Shown here: piece by piece, positions 14,320 through 20,156 of the stretch
How the letters are laid out: each line of letters starts with the position of its first letter
How positions within the stretch are numbered: the stretch's first letter is position 1
Source: JAAGZL01 sp964628835
GTDB lineage: Bacteria > Pseudomonadota > Gammaproteobacteria > Chromatiales > Chromatiaceae
Direction of reading: 5' to 3'
DNA: 20,156 nt
Assembly (NCBI GenBank): GCA_964628835.1
Contig: CAZVME010000061.1
Span: 1 to 20,156 of the forward strand
The notes under the pieces: model-generated
What the model was told of the DNA's origin: nothing
Databases searched by the model: none
The model's input: the letters and a program-made list of their open reading frames with translations, nothing else
Translations under genes and position numbers: made by a program

Positions 14320-14997
14320 TCAGAAGCTCTTGGAAACCGTAAAGATGGCGCGGCCGTCACAGGTGTCTCCACCACATTCGGACTTGCTCAGATCTGTATC
14401 GGTATAGGCCAGCTCCAGACCAAAGCCGTACACCTCTTTGGACAGGGCAACCTTCCAGTCGGTGAAGCTCTCACCATCAGAAGAGTCGATATCGTAATAA
14501 CCGGCATGCAGTCCCATGGCCAGGCCACCAAATGGCAGATCAAAATCGGCACCCAGTTCGTAATAGATGGCCTCTTCAGCCCCCTCACCAAACTCATCGG
14601 TATAGGAGACCATGGCGCTAACCGGTCCATATCCAATACCAAAATTAACTTCGGTGAAGTCCAGATCGCTCTCGCTCGGATAGTCGTAGTGGATAAAACC
14701 GACGCTCAGAGAGACACCATTGAACTCTTTGGAGAAACCACCGTAGATATCCAACTCCATGCTGGCATCACTATCGAAATCCACATTGGAAGCCCAGACA
14801 CCAGCAGAAAAACCACTGCTGTGTTCCCAATCAAAACCACCCTGGATGGCTGGATCCTCATCAGTCTGGGAGATACCGCGCCAGACGTAATCTGTGGTAA
14901 GTGCAACATTTGCGCTAAATGAGTGTTCTGCACTGGCAATCCCGGGAATGGTTATCAGCATTGAGCATGCTGCCAGTACCAACGATTTAAATTTCAT
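14320..14997 (-). CDS. TorF-family putative outer-membrane porin (TIGR02001 type)
   Basis: A signal peptide is clear: MKFKSLVLAACSMLITIPGI, with cleavage after ASA. The mature part begins with SANVALTTDYVWRGISQT, the hallmark of this beta-barrel family, followed by alternating aromatic strand segments, and ends in Phe, the outer-membrane targeting residue. The annotated family role is putative transport across the outer membrane; no substrate is proven. The frame could start at a GTG at 15000, but AAGGGG is better spaced for the ATG at 14997. The gene is first in a porin-glnK-amtB run with a sigma-54/NtrC control region upstream, so a role in ammonium or amine entry under nitrogen limitation is a reasonable inference. 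A Cys pair near the C-terminus may form a disulfide. Confidence 0.92.
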   Translation of the reverse strand: MKFKSLVLAACSMLITIPGIASAEHSFSANVALTTDYVWRGISQTDEDPAIQGGFDWEHSSGFSAGVWASNVDFDSDASMELDIYGGFSKEFNGVSLSVGFIHYDYPSESDLDFTEVNFGIGYGPVSAMVSYTDEFGEGAEEAIYYELGADFDLPFGGLAMGLHAGYYDIDSSDGESFTDWKVALSKEVYGFGLELAYTDTDLSKSECGGDTCDGRAIFTVSKSF

Positions 14998-15085
14998 CAC
15001 AAGCCCCTTAATAATCTATATAGTTAGGTTTTAAAGTCTAAATGTAACGAGACGCGCCCGTCGCCATAATTGCCTCAAAATATAA

Positions 15086-15100
15086 GCATCTAGTGTGCCA
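15086..15100 (-). promoter_or_regulatory. Sigma-54 promoter for the porin-glnK-amtB operon
   Basis: On the minus strand TGGCAC, five bases and ATGC match the sigma-54 consensus TGGCAC-N5-TTGC with one mismatch. The invariant GG and GC are exactly ten bases apart. The predicted start near 15074 gives a leader of about 77 bases before the porin ATG. Sigma-54 control fits glnK and amtB. Confidence 0.75.
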
Positions 15101-15165
15101 ACAAAGCAATCTTCTTCAATTACATGTAGTTATGCATACACAGTCATCCTGGCACGAGACAGCAT

Positions 15166-15221
15166 GCACCAAAAATGACCTAATCAAATGAGCGCGGGCA
15201 CAGTACGCACCATTCTTGTGC
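15166..15221 (-). promoter_or_regulatory. NtrC-like enhancer sites
   Basis: GCACCATTCTTGTGC at 15207-15221 matches the NtrC palindrome GCACCA-N3-TGGTGC with one mismatch. Its centre is about 140 bases upstream of the predicted sigma-54 start. A second, half-matching site begins GCACCA at 15166-15171, centred about 100 bases upstream. The spacing resembles the paired NtrC sites upstream of glnA in enterobacteria. The first site also lies inside a GGGCACA/TGTGCCC inverted repeat (15196-15223). Confidence 0.65.
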
Positions 15222-15267
15222 CCACAGCAGCCTGGACAAGCAACAGAGACAGAGATAATCTTCCGCC

Positions 15268-15519
15268 ATGATTGATAAAACAGTATTAGACGATATCGCA
15301 AAACGGGTCTCTGAAAACGTACCCAACAGCCTCAAATTTCTCCGGGAGGATATAGAGAAAAATCTGCGTTCTGCCCTTGAGGCCGGGCTATCACACCTGG
15401 ATCTGGTTACACGTGAGGAGTTCGATCTTCAAACCGCAGTCCTGATTCGAACTCGCGAAAAGCTTGAACAACTGGAACAAATAGTCGCCGGGTTGGAATC
15501 TAATAACCCGCCGGACTAA
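15268..15519 (+). CDS. ubiK: Ubiquinone biosynthesis accessory factor UbiK (BMFP family)
   Basis: UbiK is a small protein that assists the aerobic ubiquinone biosynthesis complex and binds lipids. The 83 residues match the family: an amphipathic N-terminal half (DDIAKRVSENVP, DIEKNLRSALEAGL), the conserved LDLVTREEFD segment, and a C-terminal coiled coil TREKLEQLEQIVAGLE. No good ribosome site precedes the ATG; the downstream sequence fits the family start. It is 33 bases upstream of yifB, the usual order in gammaproteobacteria. Its upstream region is shared with the divergent nitrogen operon. Confidence 0.95.
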   Translation: MIDKTVLDDIAKRVSENVPNSLKFLREDIEKNLRSALEAGLSHLDLVTREEFDLQTAVLIRTREKLEQLEQIVAGLESNNPPD

Positions 15520-15552
15520 ACGACCATAAATTCATTACCATGGAAGGTAAAG

Positions 15553-17061
15553 ATGTCACTAGCAGTTCTGCATAGCCGCGCCCGCGACGGCATAGACGCC
15601 CCACTGGTAACCGTGGAGGTGCATATAGCAAACGGCCTGCCAGCCCTCTCCATTGTTGGACTGCCCGAGATGGCGGTGCGGGAGAGCAAGGACCGGGTAC
15701 GCGGCGCCATTCTCAACTCACAGTTCGAGTTTCCCACCCGACGCATCACCATCAATCTGGCCCCGGCCGATCTACCCAAAGAGGGCGGGCGCTTTGATCT
15801 CCCCATAGCCCTGGGGATACTCGTTGCCTCCGGGCAGATTCCCCAGCAGGAGTGCAACGGCTATGAATTTGCCGGTGAGCTGGCGCTATCTGGCAAGCTG
15901 CGCCCCATCAAGGGGGTGTTGCCCATTGCCCTGGCCGCCAGGACCGAAGGTCGCTCCCTGATTGTGCCCCGGGAGAACGCAGCTGAGGCCTCACTGGCCG
16001 ATGGGATCACCACCTACACCGCAGAACATCTGCTGGAGGTATGCGCACACCTGATTCAGGGCGACCGCCTACAAGCCGCAAGCTATTCAGCACCAAAATC
16101 CAGCAGTAGACTAAAGCTGGATCTGGCAGACGTGCGCGGTCAATCCAACGCCAAACGCGCCCTGGAGGTGGCAGCAGCAGGTGGTCACTCCATGCTAATG
16201 ATAGGCCCTCCTGGCTCCGGCAAGTCCATGCTGGCCAGCAGACTGCCCGGGATCCTGCCCTCTATGACCGAGGGCGAAGCGCTGGAGAGCGCCGCCGTTC
16301 TCTCCATCAGTGGTCAGGGGTTTAACTTCAATCAGTGGAAGATACGCCCCTTCAGAAACCCGCACCACACCGCATCCGGCGTGGCCCTGGTGGGCGGCGG
16401 CAGCAACCCACGACCGGGGGAGATATCCCTGGCCCATCAGGGGGTGATGTTTCTGGATGAACTGCCGGAGTTTGACCGGCGCGTACTCGAAGTCCTGCGC
16501 GAACCCATGGAGTCGGGCAGCATCACCATCTCCCGAGCGGCCCGGCAGGCGGAATTCCCGGCCCGCTTCCAGCTGATCACCGCCATGAACCCCTGCCCCT
16601 GTGGTCACCTGGGCGACAATAGCGGCCACAGCTGTAGCTGCACCTCTGAGCAGGTAAGCCGTTACCGCCAACGCATCTCCGGCCCCCTGCTGGATCGCAT
16701 CGACATCCATATAGAAGTGCCCAGGGTTCCACCCCGACAGTTACAACATACGATGCCAAACGACGCGGAACAGAGTCAGACGGTGCGCGCGCGAGTGGAG
16801 TCCGCCCGCACCATCCAATTACAGCGCAGCGGTGTCGCCAACAGCGCCATGAGCAGCAGAGAGGCGGAACAGTTCTGCCGCCTGGGCACGGCATCAATGG
16901 AGCTGGTGCACCGGGCCATGGAACAGTTGGGGCTGTCGGCCCGCGCCTACCACCGTATCCTGAAGCTGGCCCGCACCATTGCAGACCTGGACCGCCAGGA
17001 GCAGATCAACACCAGTCACCTGGGTGAGGCCATCGGCTACCGGCGCCTGGACCGCAGCTGA
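15553..17061 (+). CDS. comM: YifB/ComM Mg-chelatase-like AAA+ ATPase
   Basis: ComM is a hexameric helicase that promotes branch migration when incoming DNA integrates during natural transformation; it is also present in non-competent species. The N-terminal domain (about 1-170) has the Lon-protease-like fold of the family, with TVEVHIANGLPALSIVGLP. The AAA+ core has Walker A GPPGSGKS at 218-225 and Walker B MFLDELPEF with Asp302 and Glu303. A cysteine cluster (Cys348, Cys350, Cys361, Cys363; CPCG ... CSC) probably binds zinc and is followed by the arginine-rich SGPLLDRIDIHIEVP. The C-terminal helical domain is complete. At 502 residues the protein has full length. An AAGG site lies just before the ATG. 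Confidence 0.96.
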   Translation: MSLAVLHSRARDGIDAPLVTVEVHIANGLPALSIVGLPEMAVRESKDRVRGAILNSQFEFPTRRITINLAPADLPKEGGRFDLPIALGILVASGQIPQQECNGYEFAGELALSGKLRPIKGVLPIALAARTEGRSLIVPRENAAEASLADGITTYTAEHLLEVCAHLIQGDRLQAASYSAPKSSSRLKLDLADVRGQSNAKRALEVAAAGGHSMLMIGPPGSGKSMLASRLPGILPSMTEGEALESAAVLSISGQGFNFNQWKIRPFRNPHHTASGVALVGGGSNPRPGEISLAHQGVMFLDELPEFDRRVLEVLREPMESGSITISRAARQAEFPARFQLITAMNPCPCGHLGDNSGHSCSCTSEQVSRYRQRISGPLLDRIDIHIEVPRVPPRQLQHTMPNDAEQSQTVRARVESARTIQLQRSGVANSAMSSREAEQFCRLGTASMELVHRAMEQLGLSARAYHRILKLARTIADLDRQEQINTSHLGEAIGYRRLDRS

Positions 17062-17189
17062 ATGCTGCAGCAAATATCCCAACATCTGCCCTATCGAACC
17101 CAAGCGTAGGATTGCCATAGAGCCTGGCCCACCAAACAGGATAGAATAGCCCCATAACAACGAACAATCCCCGGCAGAGACCACCAATA

Positions 17190-18350
17190 ATGCAAAACTC
17201 GTTCTTAACCAAACTCCGCACCATGGGTGAAAGTATGGATAAATCACCAGTTCGCAAAACCGTAATGATCCTGATTCTGGCGGCGGCCGCAGTCATGCTC
17301 GGCCTATATACCGAACACACCTATATCAAGGCCGCAGTGGTGCTGGTTCTGGCGCTGGCCACAGCCCAACTGATTGAGATAGTGATGGAGAATGTAATCC
17401 ACCGACTGGTGGGCAAAACCAACACCACGCTTGATGACAGATTGGTTGGAGTCATGCATCGACCACTATTCTGGACCGTAATACTCCTTGGACTGGTGAT
17501 CGCACTTGCCACAGCCGGCGTCTCAGATGGTTTGGAACGGCTAGCCAGATCCATTGTATTCAGTGTTCTGGTCTTTCTCTGGATGCTGTTCGCCCTGCAC
17601 GCTTCCAGGTTGGTGTTACAGCGAATCAGCCGCCGTGGCGGCAGGGCCAGGCTGGTCAGCTTTCAGACCCTGCCCCTGTTCACCAATCTCGCCGCCGTGA
17701 TCATCGTAGCCCTGGGGGTCTATTTTATCTTCCAGGCCTGGAAGATCGACATGACCGCCTGGCTGGCCTCGGCCGGTATCATCGGTATCGCCGTGGGTTT
17801 TGCCGCCAAGGACACCCTGGCCAATCTGTTCTCCGGCGTGTTCATCATGGCCGACTCACCCTACAAACTGGGCGACTACGTGGTGATCGACAATGAGACA
17901 CGCGGCAAGATCACCCACATGGGGATTCGCAGCACCCGACTGCTGACCCGGGATGATGTGGAGGTAACCATACCCAACTCCCTGATGGGAAACAGCAAGG
18001 TAGTGAACGAATCCGGCGGGCCCCATGAGAAATTCCGTATCCGCATCAAACTCGGCGTAGCCTATGGCAGCGACCTGGATCAGGTCACTGCGGTACTGAT
18101 GGAGATAGCAGAGGCAGAACCAGAGGTGTGCACTAAACCGGAATCCAGGGTTCGATTTCGCGCCTTTGGCGGCTCCGGTGTCGACCTGGAACTGCTGGCC
18201 TGGGTAGAGGAGCCGGAACTGCGCGGCAAGGTGGTGCACCTGTTGGTCATGACCATCTACAACCGTTTTCAACAGGAAGGTATCGAGATCCCCTACAGCA
18301 AGCAGGAGCTGTTCATCAAGGAACTACCGGCGGCAGCAAAGCCCGACTAG
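17190..18350 (+). CDS. MscS-family mechanosensitive ion channel
   Basis: Small-conductance mechanosensitive channels open under membrane tension and release solutes during osmotic down-shock. About five hydrophobic segments are visible: near residues 25-45, 46-66, 92-112, 120-140 and 163-182. The pore helix and MscS beta domain follow: WLASAGIIGIAVGFAAKDTL, LANLFSGVFIMADSPYKLGD and ITHMGIRSTRLLTRDDVEVT. The C-terminal alpha/beta domain ends with IEIPYSKQELFIKE. At 386 residues it has extra membrane helices compared with the E. coli MscS. The start is uncertain; ATGs at 17190, 17223 and 17236 are in frame or close, and none has a strong ribosome site. It converges on the next gene, with only four bases between the stop codons and no visible terminator. 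Confidence 0.92.
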   Translation: MQNSFLTKLRTMGESMDKSPVRKTVMILILAAAAVMLGLYTEHTYIKAAVVLVLALATAQLIEIVMENVIHRLVGKTNTTLDDRLVGVMHRPLFWTVILLGLVIALATAGVSDGLERLARSIVFSVLVFLWMLFALHASRLVLQRISRRGGRARLVSFQTLPLFTNLAAVIIVALGVYFIFQAWKIDMTAWLASAGIIGIAVGFAAKDTLANLFSGVFIMADSPYKLGDYVVIDNETRGKITHMGIRSTRLLTRDDVEVTIPNSLMGNSKVVNESGGPHEKFRIRIKLGVAYGSDLDQVTAVLMEIAEAEPEVCTKPESRVRFRAFGGSGVDLELLAWVEEPELRGKVVHLLVMTIYNRFQQEGIEIPYSKQELFIKELPAAAKPD

Positions 18351-18354
18351 CGGA

Positions 18355-18897
18355 TCACCTGCCACGCAACCGTATGGATGCCTTGTTTCCCAGGGCCTCG
18401 CGCATATCGGTCATTGTCGGCTCCTTGGCTTCGTATGGAAAATCCTGCCAGCTGCGACAGCTAAGCCTGTAGACATTCGGTTGCTTAGCTGATTTAAGTC
18501 GCATATGGACCACATGGATGATCATGTCCATACCACCGTCACTGTAGTCAACCCGTCTCAGAGCAGCCCGTTGCGGCGGATGTAATTGCACCATAAAATC
18601 GGTATCACGCACTGTTCTGGCCACGGAGAAGGTACCAGGCCGGATGGTAGTGGGCCTCTGCCGCAGCTTCCACACCTCGAAGTTACAGCTTGGATAGTAG
18701 CGATCCAGATTTCTTCTACTCACCACCTGGCCACGCTGCAGGTACACCTTGGTCCGTCCTCCCGGCACCACCAGCGATTTTTTAAGCTTTATCACACTAC
18801 CAGCCGTGGGAATGGTGTATGCGGGGTCGGTGGCAGCCGTCGCATGAAAGCCGGTCATTAACAGGATCATAAACACTAGCAAAAAGTATCTGTTCAT
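18355..18897 (-). CDS. Secreted hypothetical protein, 180 aa
   Basis: I do not recognise a named family. The frame opens at 19089, but the first 64 codons would overlap the upstream gene and lack a ribosome site. GAGGGG lies seven to eight bases before the ATG at 18897, and the protein then starts MNRYFLLVFMILLMTGFHA, a good signal peptide with cleavage after ATA. The mature part holds GSVIKLKKSLVVPGGRTKVYLQRGQVV, then YYPSCNFEVWKLRQ and later YRLSCRSW, so two cysteines may form a disulfide in the periplasm. The strand-rich pattern suggests a small beta domain. It follows the EthD-like gene by 70 bases on the same strand and may be co-transcribed. Confidence 0.72.
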   Translation of the reverse strand: MNRYFLLVFMILLMTGFHATAATDPAYTIPTAGSVIKLKKSLVVPGGRTKVYLQRGQVVSRRNLDRYYPSCNFEVWKLRQRPTTIRPGTFSVARTVRDTDFMVQLHPPQRAALRRVDYSDGGMDMIIHVVHMRLKSAKQPNVYRLSCRSWQDFPYEAKEPTMTDMREALGNKASIRLRGR

Positions 18898-18967
18898 TCT
18901 TCTACCCCTCTCACTTCTCAGGGCAAGGACAAGCCCGAACCCAAGCATTAGACATGTGGAAACTACA

Positions 18968-19336
18968 TTATGTTTCAGGATTATATTCGGTAAAAAACCT
19001 GCGCGACTCATGGAAGTCAATAAATCTGCTTTGATACTTCTCCATTTCCCGCATGAGTTGCTGAAACTCCTCCGAGTTGAGTGCAGCATTCAGGTCTCTG
19101 GCGTTATCTATCCACAGCTCAATCAAGGCATCAAATGGATCCTCGGTACCGCGCTCTTCTTGCAATAAGGTGTTTGCCTCAATTACCAGGGTCAGGTTCC
19201 TCTCAATCCTGCGAGCCCCGAACAAAATGACCATGCGGTCCAGCAGCGACTGAAACTCAGCGCTATTCCAGAAGCGCCGGAACTCCCCACTATCCAGATC
19301 CTTATTACGCTTCACACAGTGAACAAAACGAATCAT
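18968..19336 (-). CDS. EthD-like dimeric alpha/beta-barrel protein
   Basis: The N-terminus, MIRFVHCVKRNKDLDSGEFRRFW, follows the pattern of EthD-type ferredoxin-like barrel proteins (MI-FxxCxRRKxxLSxEEFxRYW). Members of that superfamily include small oxidoreductase or degradation accessory proteins, often without known substrates. At 122 residues it is the right size for one domain. An FDALIELWIDNARDLNAAL segment in the second half corresponds to the second helix-strand unit. GGAG lies seven bases before the ATG at 19336. The surroundings give no pathway clue. The fold is moderately supported by pattern; the function is unknown. Confidence 0.75.
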   Translation of the reverse strand: MIRFVHCVKRNKDLDSGEFRRFWNSAEFQSLLDRMVILFGARRIERNLTLVIEANTLLQEERGTEDPFDALIELWIDNARDLNAALNSEEFQQLMREMEKYQSRFIDFHESRRFFTEYNPET

Positions 19337-19468
19337 GCCTTAGCTCCATATTTGGTCAGCAGCACCCATAACAGAGTATAGGTTTGAAACCAGTACGCAT
19401 ACACCACAGCTCGGCATGCAAAATATACCGTTACTCGGGAAAGCGTCAATTTTACCGCCCATAAGGAT

Positions 19469-19493
19469 CTTTTGCTTTAATTTAAGGCAAAAG
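19469..19493. repeat. 25-bp near-palindrome between divergent EthD-like and yheS genes
   Basis: CTTTTGC at 19469-19475 is the exact inverse of GCAAAAG at 19487-19493, and most of the AT-rich centre also pairs. It lies 88 bases before yheS and 133 bases before the EthD-like gene, where a shared operator would be expected. No T-run of terminator type follows on either strand. Confidence 0.5.
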
Positions 19494-19580
19494 TGCTTTC
19501 CTTTCCACATAAGGTAGGTTACATAGTGGCAAAGTTTTTAAATGCCGGAGTACTCCACTGGCTATGCCAGTACAGATACC

Positions 19581-20156
19581 ATGCTTAGATTTAACCAGCT
19601 AAGCCTGCGCCGTGGCGCCAGGTGCCTTTTTTCCAACGCCAATTTCACCATTCATCCGGGACAACGGGTTGGTATAACCGGGGCCAATGGCACTGGAAAG
19701 TCCAGCCTGTTCGCCATGATCCTGGACCAAATCCATGCCGATGAGGGAGATTTCTATCGCCCCAAAGAGTGGATCATAGCCCACGTGGCCCAGGAGACAC
19801 CATCCGATGAGCGTGCCGCCATCGAATACGCCCTGGATGGAGATGCCGAACTGCGTGAGAACGAAAACGCCCTGGCACAGGCGGAGCAGGATCACCAGGG
19901 TGAGCTGGCGGCAGAACTGCACGCCAAACTGGATACCATAGACGGCTACACCGCACGCTCCCGTGCCGCCCGACTGCTACACGGTCTGGGGTTTCGGCCG
20001 GGTGAAGAGGAGCATCCAGTAAACGGCTTCTCCGGAGGCTGGCGCATGCGCCTGAACCTGGCCCGCGCTCTGATGTGCCGCTCTGACCTGCTCCTGCTGG
20101 ACGAACCCACCAACCACCTGGATCTGGATGCGGTGATCTGGCTGGAGTCCTGGCTG
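19581..20156 (+). CDS. yheS: ABC-F ATPase, YheS type (3' end beyond window)
   Basis: I translated 192 codons from the ATG at 19581 to the window edge; the frame stays open. ABC-F proteins have two ATPase domains and no membrane part, and act on the ribosome. The first ATPase domain is nearly complete: Walker A GANGTGKS at 34-41, the signature SGGWRMRLNLA at 151-161, and Walker B LLLLDEPTNHLDLDAVIWLE at 170-189. The order and wording, including RSRAARLLHGLGF and the leading RRGARCLFSNA, follow E. coli YheS more closely than Uup or EttA. An upstream ATG in another frame stops quickly, which supports 19581. The second ATPase domain and linker lie outside the window. Confidence 0.93.
   Translation, partial: MLRFNQLSLRRGARCLFSNANFTIHPGQRVGITGANGTGKSSLFAMILDQIHADEGDFYRPKEWIIAHVAQETPSDERAAIEYALDGDAELRENENALAQAEQDHQGELAAELHAKLDTIDGYTARSRAARLLHGLGFRPGEEEHPVNGFSGGWRMRLNLARALMCRSDLLLLDEPTNHLDLDAVIWLESWL

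Noticed and set aside
15150..15163. Plus-strand TGGCACG as a sigma-54 promoter for ubiK
   Set aside because: The GC of the -12 element is nine instead of ten bases from the GG, which is not tolerated well; ubiK is not a nitrogen gene.
1..20156. CRISPR array, prophage or complete insertion sequence
   Set aside because: No spaced repeats, integrase or transposase gene were found; the only repeats are the tail array and small palindromes.

Overview
The window reads as chromosomal backbone of a gammaproteobacterium with moderate GC. Gene order and protein types (engB/polA, ubiK-yifB beside glnK-amtB, a TorF-type porin, YheS-type ABC-F) are gammaproteobacterial. The pyrophosphate-linked genes (PPi-dependent phosphofructokinase and H+-pyrophosphatase) are of the kind seen in sulfur- or methane-oxidising autotrophs, so a chemolithoautotroph or a symbiont relative is my inference; no Calvin-cycle or sulfur gene lies in the window. 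I see no rRNA, tRNA, CRISPR array, prophage or complete insertion sequence.

Layout. 1-869 (-): an adenylate-kinase-like protein with an eroded nucleotide-binding site and a lysine-rich repeat tail that runs off the left edge. 1212-5839 (+): a small unknown protein, PPi-phosphofructokinase, K+-independent H+-pyrophosphatase, a strong terminator, then soluble pyrophosphatase. 6059-7883 (+): a YfcE-type phosphoesterase, moaC, a GCGTCTTTGCG-type hairpin repeat, and engB. 7884-8236: the engB-polA gap, holding a 73-bp palindromic element and a probable small RNA in the position and orientation that Spot 42 and ErsA occupy elsewhere. 8237-12217 (-): polA, a second copy of the palindromic element, a DUF4124 protein and a diguanylate cyclase. 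12364-14997 (-): amtB, glnK and a TorF-type porin, with a sigma-54 promoter and an NtrC-like site upstream of the porin gene. 15268-18350 (+): ubiK, yifB/comM and an MscS-type channel. 18355-19336 (-): a secreted unknown protein and an EthD-like protein. 19581 to the right edge (+): yheS-type ABC-F.

How the genes work together. The left block is built around pyrophosphate. PPi-PFK makes or uses PPi reversibly, HppA couples PPi hydrolysis to proton pumping, and Ppa discards PPi as heat; Ppa sits directly behind a terminator, which suggests separate control. The porin-glnK-amtB block looks like a nitrogen-limitation operon. The most interesting non-coding signals are the candidate small RNA downstream of polA, the paired ~72-bp palindromes flanking polA, and the sigma-54/NtrC architecture. 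The most interesting protein is the degenerate adenylate-kinase homologue with the KKAPVK-type tail.
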